DNA of 64,000 bases from Capitella teleta (lineage: Eukaryota; Annelida; Polychaeta; Capitellidae): contig KB295185.1 of the NCBI GenBank assembly GCA_000328365.1, forward strand, positions 294,034 to 358,033. The letters run 5' to 3'. The notes under the pieces were generated by a model that was given only the letters and a program-made list of their open reading frames with translations, was not told where the DNA came from and did not search any database. This document shows, in pieces, positions 31,405 through 45,687 of the stretch; position 1 is the first letter of the stretch, and the number at the start of each line of letters is the position of its first letter. The translations under genes and the position numbers were made by a program.

Positions 31405-34400
31405 TCTTTCTTCCAATGCAACCACTGCTCACAAAATCACTGTTCATAAAACTCTCTGACTTTTGTTTGTCTCTAAATTCACTCCTTCCTCTCTTCATGT
31501 CTTATGGCTGAAATACATCTCCCGATGCAGTAAATCACTAAATCTATTTCCTGCACATCACAGTCTCTGAATAATTGCATTTCAGGAAGAAGTGTTCCTC
31601 AGTTCACACTCTGAGTTTCATATCTCCTCTTGTCGTCTGATGACTTCAACACTCCAAGTAGTGATCTTCTGTTTAATTATTTTGTAACTTGTTTGTTAAT
31701 TGATAATAATTACCAATGTTTATCACCCTTGCGTGATGTGATTGTGGCTTCTGTATCGGGTATGAAGCACTTAAAACCTCTTTCCTGTGAAATGTGAGGT
31801 CGTTAATACTCGTTATCTTGTGGGCCATGACAATTGACTGGCGCTCATAAACATGATAACATCTCAGTGCAATTACATAAATTGATCAATTATTATGAGG
31901 AAATTTGCATCCAACAATAGGCTGAGCAATATTATGAATGAAGGTATGAAATAGGTCATGTCACTTTGACTCACTGACTCAGTTAAAGTCACTTTCACAC
32001 TTACTGCTGTTTATTCAGAGGAAAAATCCTTGTCACATGAGAGTGATGCATATATGCTGTATGAAATGCAAATGTTCTACCCTGCATTGAAGAAGGAAAA
32101 TTTGAATTTCTAGTTTTTCTACCGACTCTTGTGGATGTGTTTTTTTATTACATTTATTAAATCATGTTGACGTCATCTGAATGAGTGAACACTGGCAAGA
32201 GGAAATGCCTCTGTAAGAATTTATAACCCTGTTATACATAATTAAGCGTTGAAGAATTCTTAAGTTCTGTATTATTCAGTCCGATTAACTCCTTTCATGT
32301 TTAATCAGTGCTCAAAGGATGAGATCATTTTATCATTTTGGGGCAATTTTTTTTTACTTTCATAAAAATGGCTTTGCTCAAATTACGGCTCGAAGCATAA
32401 ACTAGTAGTGTTCTTACATTCAGACATACATGTATTGAGAATTTGTAAGAATCTTCATTAATCAAGTCAACAGGTTATTCTATTGACAGATTAACTCCAG
32501 TCTAAACTCACTCTTTCAATTCTGTACACCATGCACAGATAGAGGGATTCACCCCCAGAGGCTGACTGACACGAATGCTTTGAAGTGCCTCGCAAGGCCT
32601 TGAAGGCGAGCCCCTGCAAATGCATTATTTCATTTTGTCTTCTTGCAAATCTGCGTCAGATATCTCTGCTAATGTGCTATCTTGCGGGATCTTATATTCT
32701 TATCTCCTATAAACTCGCCCCCACAGATGAGCAATATCTGTTTACAAGACCTTTTTGTGAAAGTAATATAAATATATCCTCTTTCGTTTTCATGGTAAAC
32801 AGAACTACTCCCTAGTAAACCGGATTGAACTGCCTTGTTTTGGGGTTTTTTTTTAACTCTTTTTTAAGGATTCCTGATTCAATGTACATTTCATTGTACA
32901 GAGATAATATATTAATTTAATATTCAATAAAAGTGTTATAAATACCTAGTATTCTTGGGAATTTTGTTAGTCTTTAAATTTATAATTATTTATTTTATTT
33001 TATTATACATCCTTAACATCTCTCAGATCCTGGATTTCTGTCATTCACACTCTGCCATGATTGCCCGCCATTCCTGTTTAGCATTTCCTGTTTACCGCTA
33101 ACTTCTTATCTCGATAATCTACACAATTTTAACTTTTAATCTTGGAATTTCCAGTTTCTGTAGATGCAGGGAAAATCCCAGCTTATTAAAGATTTAACAA
33201 GAACTTTACAAAAGGATTGTGAATTTTTCTTACCCCGGCATCTATCAATACTATCACACGGTTCTTACTTCTTCTTAGTTAACTGTTTGTGTGTGACACT
33301 AGCCAGCCAAATTGCAAACACAGTTTCAGCCATTTACCATAATGATCATCAATTTATCAGTTTCTTATAAATGTCAATAAACAAAGTAATATTAGATCAT
33401 TCTGATGATTGTGAAGGCAAAATACGTGAACTGGCCATTACTTCTATAATTCTATTATTAAATTATGACAAGATATTGAACATAAGCAAATAATGCACTG
33501 TGTAATAATTATTATCATTGCACAATCCATCTTCCCGTTCTGCCGTTCTTGAATTAATCATTGAATATATCGATTTTTCTCTTGTTGAACGAGCTGAGCT
33601 CCATAAAAACTCATTAATGGGGTAATAACCCCATAGCCCCATGGGGGATTCTTATCAGGTTGCCGTATATCACTTTCTCGTGAAGCAGTTGAGCAATTTG
33701 CTGCTTTTACTCTTGAGCGTGTGTGTTCTTGGGATGATGTCTTTTTGGCTTTTTTTCTTTCAGTTGGCTGCTAACTGTGTTGTTTATTGCTTCCATAGTT
33801 CTCTTACTTCTTTATGTGAACTTTGACTTGTTATTATGCTATTATGTTCCACAATTTGATACTCAGATTGTGGAGGAAAAAAAAATCGAAAAAAAAAATC
33901 TGCTCTCTTGAGAGATCCTGATTTTTTTTCTTCTGTTTTTCTACGAGTCTCGAGTGAACATATGATATAGTACTGCGATATGTAGCATTTATCATATGAC
34001 TTACATGTATGACATTTACGGGATGTATTTCAATTATTTTGTCCCTTGTGGAAAAATTAAATCACATTTGATTTGGCTTATTGTAGCTTCTCTTTGGTAT
34101 TTTATGACTGAGTCAGTGTGACTCATAGTTGACGCTGCATGTAGCTATGATGTAATCCTTATAAGTCGCTATTACTACCAGGGATTCTGTGACTCTCCTT
34201 TGCGTTCTTCTGCAATCCCTAATGACATTTTTCTGCCTTGGCAACCGTTTCTGCTTTGATGAACTCTGCCAGGCACCCCTGACCCCTGACCCCTAGCAAT
34301 CAAGCGGTCTTGGCTGTGTGTAGTATTATGTACGTATTTGGTTATAGCGCAGATCAATCGGGCGTACCTCCCCTGTCTCGCTGTAGTATGGCAGCTAACA

Positions 34401-35606
34401 TTTGCTGTACGCTGATTATATTCATGGGTAGCACTCCTTACTTTGTTGGCTGTGTGCCAATAACCTTTTTTTGCAGTGCATCCTTGTGATGGCGCTTGGC
34501 AGAGGCTTCTCCTCGTAAACACCTTTTCCTCTTTGCCTAAATACCTCCGCGCTATTCATTGACACGGTTTTTAACGACGTGCATCTGAGGCATGCGGGCT
34601 GCAATGACGACGTTCAGTCAGTGATGGGATTCCTACGCCAGCCGATCTCCTGTCTGCTGCACAGTGCAGAGCTGATTTGCTTGTCCCGTGAACAGATATT
34701 TCACTAAAACCATTAGACTGACTCCGGTGCCTTTTTGGCATGCAAATCTTGAATGCCACTCGCCTGTTATACAGGGTGTGCTTCACATTTGATGACATTC
34801 ATGCGCTCACTCTCTCCGACACCCCCCTGTGTGGGTGGAACCGTGAAAAGAAACTGTTGAAGAACCCATCTTAATGTCATTAGTAAGTGCACTTGGTGAC
34901 CTTTGACTTCGTTTTTTTTAAACATTATTTTTTGGGGTATCTCCCTAAAAGCTTCGTTGATTTTTTTTTTTTTTTCTTCTTTTTTCTTATTTGTGGGAGG
35001 TGCATGTGGGTATCCTGCTATTCATGATTTATCTATCATTCATCATTTTTTAAGCTTTTTCTATTTACATCTGAACGTTGATTAATTACCATATCACACG
35101 CCCAAGTCGTCGCTAACTGTCCGTCATTATGTCATTAGTCTTTTAATTCTGGCCACTTCCTTGGCTGTGAATTTTGCAATTCTAGGAATGTTGATGCTAG
35201 CTTTAAATAGTATATATTAGTACTATAGTAGGTGTCACTTTACATCTATCCCATGATTCCATTCAGCTTTCCTTTTGTCGTGTTTCCTTTTAACAGTTCT
35301 TTTCAAAAGCCTTTTTTCTTCTTTTATCCCGATTGCTGGTCAACCTATTGCTTGACCCCTTTTAACCCCTGTGAGATAAATGCCAATGTGAATTCATCTG
35401 ACAGAGTGTCGTCTGGCGTCTGCTTGTGTGAACTTGTGTTGTGCACAGAGCTGATCACCATGGCCATTTGCTTATCAGTTATCACGAATCTTTATCAATT
35501 TTTTTTTAACTATTTTACCATTAATCTTATCTTCAATATTAGTAGTATCATACGCCGTCTTACCAGTCTGGAATATCAACATAATGATTCATTTGTTTTC
35601 CCCGCA
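31405..35606. other. Region upstream of DENND4; no recognised coding gene
   Basis: Mostly AT-rich. A GC-richer block at 34160-34860 has several overlapping frames without family features; it could hold the promoter and non-coding first exon of DENND4, since the first coding exon is preceded by an acceptor. T-rich runs at 34945-34985. Confidence 0.35.
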
Positions 35607-38600
35607 GGATGCAGCCGCTGCTTAGGCTGTTGCTCTGATGGACGACAAACAGGTGGCCGACTACTTTGTGGTCGCGGGTCTTCCTCCTGACGAGGAGCCG
35701 CGACCGCTCGAAGATTACTCCAACGAAGCCGTCCTGAAATCCAGCCACAAACAGGAGCCGATCGTAGACATCACCATTATCAACAAAAGTCTTGGAGAAG
35801 TTCCCCCTCCGAGATTCCGCTGCATCGACTTCACTCCGCTTGGCTTCCCTGCTGATCTGAATCATGGAAGTATTCGCGCTCATGAGATGTACATCTGCTT
35901 CAGGAGAGGCAGAGACAAGCCACCTCTCACCGATATTGGGTGAGTTCAGTGCACAAGCACTTGAGTGGTAATTCCCATTCGTCTGGGTCAATCCACCATT
36001 GTTGAAGATTGGTTATTTTTATCTCGTTACGAGCCATTTTTGGCCTGTCGCGACCCTCTTGATGTATCTTAATTTGGTTTATGGATTCTAAGATTATCAT
36101 CTTGGGGAGAGTATCTTTGCTTAGCCAGAGTGAGCGCATCGCAAGACTTCTTCGTTAGATAGATTTAACTAACACTTTAACGATGTTGAGATTATGGACT
36201 TGTGTAAAATGTGTCATCAACATAGGCTTTGGGTATATTATTAGCCGTGTAGTTTTTTTTTTCCTGTGGCGCGTTCACCGTGATTAGCAGGAGGAAGGAA
36301 GCCGATGAAGGTCACGAGGGATAAATGGATAATCCTCCGCTCTTCCCCCCTCCCTCCCCTTCACGTGTCATCTCCCGTCACGTTCGGCTAATCCCCTCAT
36401 CATGTGTTCCTCACAGCTCACTTCCTTAGAATTTTTTTTTTTTCCGAAACGGTGTCTGCCTTTTTGGGAACTGCGACGATTACCATCTCCGTTCTATATA
36501 TTCAGCTCATGAATCGCTCAAGAGTTAACGAGAATAGAAACCGAGAAATTCGTGAATAATTATTGAGAGTGGTTTCTTTTTGGAGTTCACTTCTGCTCTT
36601 TACGTATCATTGGCAATATTCTTGGCGATATCACTGCCATTGGCGTCCCTTTGATATTGACTGATAACTGATGAGACGAACCAAACTTGGCTTTCTGTGA
36701 AGTGATAAGGAAAGTGATATTATGCAGCATGCTTTTTATCTTTGTGGAAGTACTGGAAATTCCTTGAATTATGGTTGTTACATAAGTTGCAATAAAATTA
36801 TTAAAATCAAATAATGATAACTGAATCATTTTATTTGTATTCTGCAATTCTACGTTCATGATACATGTATTATCGTGATAGGGATGTTAAGAGGTTTATG
36901 CAAGCCATAGTGATAATTGCGGTCGAAATTAGTCATAATTGTTGAATAACGTAGCTGTGAGTTGCGCGCACTCATTCAGCATATTCCTCGCAGATGTTTA
37001 GTATTTGTGGGTTTGTTTTGGTTGGTTTCAAAATAGCTGTGACTGACCTTACGCATTCACGGTTGATGATGGTTGCTCAATACCAGTGTGTGCATAATGA
37101 GTCTGCACTGTCAGGGGCCCTTTAGCTCAATCAATATTATAATATTACCACGTGATTTTCCATTTGATGAGCAATTTTCTGTCGCCTTGGTTGCCAGTGA
37201 AGTGTAATTGAGGGTCAGATCAGGGGGCGTTAAATGTTCTCGTATCATATTTGATGGGAAGGACGCTTGTAGGGAGGTGTTGGTAGGATGGAGGTTCAAT
37301 TCCGAGGGTCTTATCTGTTGGATCTGTGATCACATGAGAGGAGCGCTATAATCAAGAGTTGAGATAATCATTTCACGCATGATGCCATTTTGAATGTGCC
37401 ATGGAGCAAATGTAATGCAAATCTCATGCCGATTGCACGCAAGCTGAGAGCACTTGTTATGGCGCGTTTTACAGGGTGCTATACGAGGGCAAGGAGCGGG
37501 TGAAGACTGGGTGTGAGGTGGTCTACACGACCCCAATGGGACGCCCTGCCAACGTCAACAACACAAGCAGCAGTCGCACCTACGTCACGTACAGACGCGC
37601 CGATGAAACGGCCGCATGCGACAGTCTAGCCGTCACGGACATCTGCGTGATACTTGTGAACAAAGGCGAGATACCTCCGCACGCCTTCTGCCAGATCAAC
37701 AAGACCCTCAACAAAGGAATGGTCGGCTCTGACGTGTATCTCTGCTACAAGAAATCCATGGCGAAAACAAACTACTTGGCTTACGCCCCTGGTGAGTGTG
37801 TTACTCCATTCAAGTGCTGTGTCCATGTATTTCACTTGCAGCCATCCTGGATCGGTATCCGCGTGAGGATCTGCCAAACCTCCCAATCCCTGACACGGTG
37901 GCCATGTTCTGTATGCCCCTCGGCGCCATGATTGAGTGCTGGCCAAAGAACGCGCAACATCCACTTCCTGTCTTCTCAACGTTCGTCCTCACCGGCTCAA
38001 TCGGCCAGAAAGTGAGTTGATCGGGTGAATTTATTTATTAGATCTTTTAATTACTGCTTCTTTTTAGATGTATGGTGCAGCTGTGACATTCTACGAAGAG
38101 TACGATGCCAATAAACTGAGCCAGCAGCAGAAGGAGCAGTTGGTTTACGACGACTCAGGAACCGAAAGCACCGTGCACCACAACAAATGCATCTCTCTGC
38201 TCTCACGTTGGCCCTTCTTTGAGACGTTCAAGAAATTCCTCGCCTATCTCTATCGCATCTCCATCTCTGGTCCTCATCACGTTCCCATTGAGAAATACAT
38301 CAGTCACTTCCTTGAGGAGGTTCCTTTTCCGTCCCCTCAACGACCCCGTATTCTGGTCCATGTGAGCTAAGCCGTTCGATCCGTCGGGAAATTCATCTCT
38401 TTTTCTTACAGTTCAGCGATGAAGCCATATCGTTAAGTCAGCCGGAAGAGATTCCTATTCCACAGAGGTGAAGGCTTTTGCTCTGAAACTATCGAAACAG
38501 AATTATTGGTGCTCTTATCCCATTTAAAAAGTGCAATTAAGATGCCCATTTAAGCATTTTTTGTTGATTGATTTTAATTTTTTTTTTTTCCAACATGCAG

Positions 38601-41600
38601 TGGTGCATCGTACATCACTCTGCTGAAGAATCTCGGCCCTGAGAACTGCATGTCTCTGTTGCTGCACACGCTCATAGAGCAGAAGATCCTCATTCACTCC
38701 CTTCGACCGGCCGTCCTCACCAGCGTGGCTGAAGCGTGCGCTAATGTAAGTCCTCATTAAAAACGTAATTCTTATAGGGCTTCAATTTTTATTCCCTTCA
38801 GATGATTTTCCCTTTCCATTGGCAATGTCCGTACATCCCTCTCTGCCCTTTGGGTTTGTCGGGAGTGCTTTGCGCCCCCACTCCTTACATCGTTGGCGTC
38901 GATTCGAGATATTTTGATTTATACGACCCCCCTCAAGAGGTCATCTGTGTGGATTTGGATACTAACGCTATCACGCTGTGAGTCGTTTTAATTGATTGAT
39001 TAATTAATTGGATAATTATTATTTTTCAGGCCAAAATACGAAGACAGGAAAAGTATTTCATTGAAAATGATGCCAAAGGTAAGATAAAAAGAACTCAATA
39101 ATTTTTACGGTTATTTATTTTTTTCCTTTTTTTTTTTCTCTTTGGGAATACAGAAAGCATTGAAGACCATGCGCAATAGTTTGGAGAAGCTCTTTGAAGA
39201 GGTTTGCCAGGAGGAATCTCAACCGGGGACCCCGGTCGAAGGTGAATTCGACGTCGCTGCCGTCGATCAGGACTTCGTTCGGAGGAAAAAGAAGGTATTT
39301 CGGATCTAATTACTTATGCGCATATTTTATCATATTATTTTCTTCCCTTTTCAGATGTTGCTGGAGACGTCCATTCAAGAGGTGTTTGTGCGCTTCATGG
39401 CGAGCGTTCTTCGCGGGTACAGTTCGTTCCTTCTTCCTATAACGGAAGCCCCCACTGCTAGTACCACGGATCTGAGCTCTCTCTTTGATATGCAAAGTCA
39501 GTTGTTTTGATTAATTTGAAGAGAACAAGACGTGTATATTTTTAACTTATAACAGGTTTCATCAAAAGCAGAGATAAGAATTATGCAAAGTTCTTCAATT
39601 TGATGATGAAAACACAGAGTTTCAGTCGTTTCATTGAGGAGCGATCTTTCGTTTCGGATAAAGACGCTAGTCTGGCGTTTTTTGACGACTGCGTAGACCG
39701 TGTTGATGACGGTGACCAGCGATTGATTGAATTGGACGACAGCGCCAAAAGGTTGCTTTCTCTCAGCTCAGTTTTCAGATTAAAATAAAAATTTTCACTT
39801 TCGCAGTGAGAGAACTGTGTTTGTGACTCCCCCAGAGCCTACTGACCAGCAGTTCACGTACACCGGCTTCCCCCAGCTCAACCACCAGCTGTTTCCCCAG
39901 AAAGCCCCCCAGAACCCCCTGGTGGCCTCCCTGAAGACCCTCGCCCCCTGCCCCAACAGCCCCATGACCAGGAGAACCAAGCAGGAAATGAGATCGGCGC
40001 TGAAAACCGCACAGAAGCAAGTCAACACTCCAGTCCTGTGGGCCAAGTACGTCGTCTTGACATCTGTACGCTTTTCATTACATTTGATTTACGCAGGTGT
40101 CTGTTGTGGCATTGCTACAGCATCTGGTTCATTCACTTGCCATCGCACGTCAAGACCACTTGCTCCAAAGCGAAAGCCCTCAGGATGGCATATGACGTCC
40201 TGCGACGCATGCAGTCGGCCAAGTTGGTTGCTCCGGATGAAGTCTGCTATCGTGTGCTCATGCAGCTTTGTGGCTTGTATCATCAGCCCGTGCTTGCGGT
40301 GAAAGTCTTCATGGAAATGAAGCAAGCGGGCGTTCAACCCAACGCCATCACCTACGGCTTCTACAACAAGGTCAGCTCTTTATCTTAACACGCCCTCCAA
40401 ACCCTGACGACTCCTGTTCACAGGCGGTGCTAGAGTGCAAATGGCCGGATAATAAGTCAGCGTTTGTGCGCTGGACCAAGATACGACACACCATCCAAGC
40501 CGTGGCTCAGTTCAGGCGAGCCATCAAAACAAGGCGCCTGTCCGTGTACTCTAATTCCGAGAGCGATTTTGACCGACTGAGTCGTGGGAGCGGTGACAGC
40601 TACCTGGATGATCTCAGTCACAAAGTGCCAGCTCCTGCCGCTAACACCGGGCGAGGTATCGTGGTGCCCAAGACTGAGTTTGTGAGCGATCTCGTGGCTG
40701 TGGATGGCCATGAGGAGAGAGCCAGCACAGGTGGTGATGCTCAGGGACAGCGGTCGTTTACTCATTATGTTTTGGTTCACAGGTGGAATGAGCGACCGGG
40801 GTTACAGTTCAATGACTCTTGAAGACTCTAAGCATATTTCTATTGTTATCGGATCGCAGGATTCGATCGATTCGCTGGAGAGAGCACGTCAGGTGAAGGT
40901 GGCCGAAGGTAAAGCCAAGGATTCACGCAAACAACCGGAAAACACGATTCTACGCAAGTCCATGGAAGGCACTGGTCGGTGGTTGTGTTTGTGTTTGTGC
41001 TGTTTGTAGTTTTATTCTTTCTTTTCGCAGCCGAAGTGAATGATCTGATAAACGGAGAGTTAGACAACAGTGTGTTCAGCAATCATGTGGTGAGAAGTTT
41101 GGACTTTGGCAACAGGCCAGCTACTAACGGAAGTGGTGAGCTAGTGAACGGACACATGCCGTTAGATGCGGAAGTGGGAGAGAGCACCACTAACAATCAG
41201 GAAGCAATATGTGAAAGCACCACTGACAATCAGGAAGCAATATGTGATCAGACTAACAACACAACCGTTGACTCTAGTACGAGTGAGGATCGTACTCTGA
41301 CTGTCATCGTCGACTCTTCCAGCCAAAGCCCCATCTTCAAGCAGAGAAACAGCAGCTGCTCCGACGATGACCAAGAACACAGACGCATTCCAGACTCCCT
41401 CAACATCGAGACACATTCCGACGCTAGTCCAGTGCATAGTATTCGCACACCGGTCACTGAGAATGACCCCCTGGGGCTGTTCACAGATCCCGGCACTGCC
41501 AACAAGGAGTCATCTCCGCCAGAAACATCTACCCCCGTCAAGAGCACCGAGTCAGTGGAAGCATGGAGTCCTATGAACACTAAGCCCCGTTCTAGCACGT

Positions 41601-44600
41601 TGCCCCCGGACGCGAAACTCAACGACCTGACTCCCCGTAAAAGCAAACTTGTGGCTCGCAGTGAGTCGTTCAGCACCGCTCTGAGGTCAGGGGCGAATCG
41701 CTTCCTCTCAAAGATCACGGAGATGAAGCAGACAATGACCCCCGTCAAGGGAGAAGGGGGAAGTTCAGGCAGCGTCAACCGCACACCTGACAGCACACGG
41801 CGCGCTGATTACTCTCTTGATAACGAGGAAAGCTACCTGCGCAAAACCGGAAGTCAAGACGCTCTGAGCAACCGCAGTGCGGATGAACTTAGCTGCAGTG
41901 ACGCTGGCAGCCTGGATGACCCCGGACCCAGGAACCGGATCAGAACTACCCCCGGAAAGTACTCTCACTACGGTAAGAGAGCGTTTGGTATTCTGTTGCC
42001 TGTTCCCCTTTGGTTCTTTAGATTTTAGAAATTTGTTCTTTCGCATGGTTCTGTTTTAACATGTTTTTTATTTCTTGTTCTGTTTTTTATTTTACTTCTT
42101 TGTCACCTCTCTTGTCACACCGCCAAACAGTCACCAAACTCCAAGACAGCTGGAAATACATTAAGCAGAACGAAACCATCCAGTATTGGTCAAGTACCCT
42201 GAAGGAGACCCTGAAGGAGTCCTTCAACGAGACGCTCGGGATCTCCGAGGAAGATTACGGTGACGATTACCTGTCGGAAGAATACGGATCTAGGGACGAT
42301 ATGGCGGAGGCAGGAGCCACGAGTGACGTCATGCAGTTGGAGCAGAAGATGAGATCAGAAAGTGGTACTGAACACAACATCTCTCATTCTGTTCTATTAA
42401 TCACTTGTTGAGTACAGTAATTTATAATTTGTACTTTATACGTGCATTGTTTTTACTCTTCTTTTTAAGTTGTTCATGGCATTTTTTGTGAGTACTTATT
42501 GTGTATTTTTTATAAATATTGCTTGCGGTGTGCATGCGTTGTAGACGGGGCGTTCCTTATCGCTTTCTTCCAGGGGCTGCTGGTTCCTACTGGGATGCTC
42601 AAGATGACGTGGATCGAGCGTCGTTGGATCGCGCCTCCCTGCGCGGTGGGGCTCCCCCACTGCCTCCATCGTCAATTGGATCGCAGCAGAGCATTCCTCA
42701 GGCGTTCTTCAACGTTGCGATCGAAGCGGAGATTTGTTCGTTATCGCGCTGCACCACTTGCAGCTCAATGCTGTTTGATGAGGAAATCATGGCGGGATGG
42801 GCGGCTGATGACTCCAACCTGAACACGACGTAAGCAGGTTTATTTCGTGCTGTGTTTGTTTCATTCTTATTCGTCCTCAAGGTGTCAGTTCTGCAGCACG
42901 AAATTTGTTCCCTTCCTTCACATCTACATTAAGGATTATCGCCATGGCAACAAACCAGTGATGCTGACGCCCAGCCAGTCATGCGAGAGTATCCGCAGCG
43001 CCCAGTCTCTGCCCCGCCAAGCGACGGAGAAGCCGGCCAGCAACAAGAGTGAGACATCGCTCGATCAAGTGGTCGAGGAGAAACTCATTGATTTGAGTCC
43101 AAGTGAAGAAGAAGAAGCGAGCAGTGCGCTGAACAGAAGATGCCAGAGCGACTGTTTGCCGGAAGGGAGAAGCATGGAAGATGCCAGCAAGATGGAGGAT
43201 GCGTCCAGCGACACGTCCAAGTCATCCGAAGGGTCAGTCCACTGTTTTCCGGTTTGTTTATTAACACGTCTCTTACGTCACATAGGAAGAAAACCGTCAC
43301 GGTTCTGGACCCGATTAGTGTGCCATATCTTAGCCCCCTTGTTCTACGCAAAGAAATCGAAAACATCCTCGAACAGGAGGGAGACACCTGCCTCTCGAAG
43401 CCAGAGTTCCTTGATGAGCACCCCATCATCTACTGGAATATGGTTCGTATATATTTGCCGTGTCTGCTCATTACTTGCATGTTTCTTCTGCTCATTAGGT
43501 TTGGTATTTCCGGCGAATAGAAGTGCCTAGTTACATGCCTGGTTGCATTCTGACTTCCAAGACTGTCAACAAAGATTCTATGGTATTCTTCATGTTGCAT
43601 ATTTTCTTTATCATTACCTCGTTTCTCCTTTAGCCACCCAAATCCTGGCTGACGGCCGATAGCCGCCATGTGAATATTAGACCCGTCTGGGACAACCAAC
43701 GCATGTACGAAGGGATGAGTACCCCGCTCTACACTCTCTGGAACCAAAGTAAGTTACGAATGTCTATGGGTTTTTTTTTTAATTGTTGTTTTTTGCTAGC
43801 TTTCCACTAAATGATATTTTTTATTTTGATCTTGAATGTGTTTGTGTGTGTTCATAGATTAGATTCTTCCTTATTAAAGTAAAATATTAACTTAATGGTG
43901 AATGTTGAAATTGAAGCTGAAACTGAAAGGAAAGAGTTTGTTGCTGTGAATGTTGTATTGCATGTTGACTGCATGGGTCTTTATCTCACAGCTCCTCTCA
44001 AAGAACCGCTTCAGGCAGACGTTCCTAAGGCTGTCGAGACTCAGACACAGAAAGGGTAAGTCTGCATCTTCTACTCTTGTCTCTCGTTTGCTTTCTATTC
44101 TGAATCTGAAGATGGGCTATTTGAACAATGCTTCCTCATTCTCAATACAAATTTTAACTCTTATCCCAACAATGCTTCCGTGTTATTAATACACAGCAAA
44201 TAAGAGGAGTGAGTTATTGTTATCTGACTCTTCAGGATTACATACGAAGCTTTCACACATCTATTTTTCAGCTTGGTTTCATGATTTTGTGTTGTACTAT
44301 AAAGCCACTGAATTTAGTGTGCAGGAAAAGATGAACTTGCAATAATCAATCCTTCATTTTAATCACCTCTACTCAGTCGCTAACTTATAATTCTTATAAT
44401 TTTTTTAATCACTGATAAGTATACGTGCCACAAATTGAAATATCGCTGTTCCAACAGTAACCATTCAGTGAGTTTTTTATTTCCCGTTACAGGATGATGC
44501 AACAGATTGTTTCGTGTGTGATGCTGAATGACGTAGAGCAGCCCATTCAAATGATCCTCAATGAACGGCGTAAACAGCGTCTGGCCCACGAGAACCAAGT

Positions 44601-44995
44601 TCTTCACTTCCATAGCATCTATCGAGAAATCTTATTCCTTTCATTTGTGGCTCTCGGCCGAGATAACATTGACCATGGTGAGTTATCTCAATATTGCTTC
44701 CTCATTCTCACAACTCCCTGGAGAAACTATCACAACAATGCTTCCAAACTCTCGTTACATTTTTTTCTTATTTTTTTAAAATGTAAATGCTTCCTCATTC
44801 TCACACTGGAGTAACCATCCCAGAAATACTTCCAAACTCTGATTACACTTCTTTTCAGATGCTTTGGATCGGGAGTACAAGCAAGTACACCAGGGGCTGG
44901 ATCGTAAAGACCTCTACCGACTGAAAGCTCAAGATCGTCCGCCCAAAGCGTCCGTAGTGTGGTGCAGACGCATATTTAATGAGCTTGAATTATGA
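35607..44995 (+). CDS. DENND4: DENN domain-containing protein 4 (DENND4/Crag family Rab GEF)
   Basis: Guanine-nucleotide exchange factor for Rab GTPases (Rab10 in mammals), acting on membrane traffic. ATG at 35638 after a CCCCGCAG acceptor at 35606. 25 coding exons keep frame to TGA 44995, about 1841 aa, the family's usual size. Exons: 35638-35939, 37475-37791, 37842-38011, 38068-38361, 38412-38467, 38601-38745, 38802-38977, 39030-39078, 39154-39294, 39355-39496, 39556-39751, 39807-40046, 40097-40370, 40424-40730, 40783-40974, 41031-41972, 42131-42364, 42574-42829, 42882-43232, 43286-43442, 43499-43582, 43634-43748, 43992-44055, 44493-44677, 44859-44995. Domains: MABP (about 25-210), uDENN/cDENN/dDENN (about 210-660), a PPR-like repeat ([20 protein letters not shown], about 800), a long Ser-rich linker (1000-1315), two CxxC pairs (about 1430-1480), and the conserved C-terminus ([37 protein letters not shown]). 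Most introns are about 50 bp. Paralogue not resolved. Confidence 0.92.
44091..44858 (+). repeat. Repeated intronic block in the last two DENND4 introns
   Basis: A block with gcttcctcattctca followed 40-50 bp later by gcttcc occurs near 44129, 44695 and 44788. The last two copies also share ccaaactct, ttaca and a T-rich end. The third copy ends exactly at the acceptor of the last exon (44858), so the second copy, about 90 bp before, carries an acceptor-like tract. Confidence 0.5.
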
Positions 44996-45687
44996 TAAAA
45001 CTGATTGAATCGTCCTCTTTGAAAAGTCCATTAACGCCGTCTTGTGTCTTTGCTCTCCACTTGAGTTCTGCTCAAGATGAACTAAAAAGTTTGATCTGTT
45101 CACATTCGGGTGCTCCCTCAAGGTGTCATCCCTCTTATCTTTTACGACAACCCCCCCCCCCAACTGGTTTTTTTTAAATATATTTTCTAGTCATTGTTTT
45201 GTGCGTGTGCATTTCTCTGCTGATTCCATGCAGCAGAGGAAGTTCATCTCAAAAAGTCCACTTTTGTAGCATTTAATCACAGATTGCATATTTTTCTACA
45301 AAGTGAAATTTGTGTAAATATATATACATATAAAAGATGTTCACCTTCTAAAATAATACTTGAAATAATATGTATCTTTTAAAAAAAGTCCATTTTTTCC
45401 TCTCTTTTCAACTTTTTTCTATAATATATAAAAAATAACCCCAATTGTTACTTGTTGAATACATAATGAATATTTTTTGCATGTTCTGTCCAGAGGCAAT
45501 AAGAAATGAATATAATTATAGCGCATCCCAGTTATACTGATGTCCACAAAGACTTTTAATGTATCGCATGGTGAAAGAAATTGAAAGTAAAAAAGCAGAA
45601 ATATTATCTTGTCTTCTCTTTTTTTTTTTTTTTTTCAGTTCAGCTGATTACTCAGGTTAAATTTGATTAAGTTAAGACATTCGATTA
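44996..45687. other. Convergent 3' flank of DENND4
   Basis: Contains the DENND4 3' UTR, with three aaaagtcca words (about 45020, 45252, 45386) and T-rich runs. No exact AATAAA close to the stop on the plus strand; variants such as AATAAG occur near 45500. No other gene. Confidence 0.4.

Noticed and set aside
34175-34798. Three overlapping minus-strand frames of 60-115 codons
   Set aside because: No domain, no splice signals, irregular composition. More likely non-coding upstream sequence of DENND4.
41248-41796. 182-codon antisense frame inside DENND4
   Set aside because: Shadow of the Ser-rich coding exon on the other strand; no family features.
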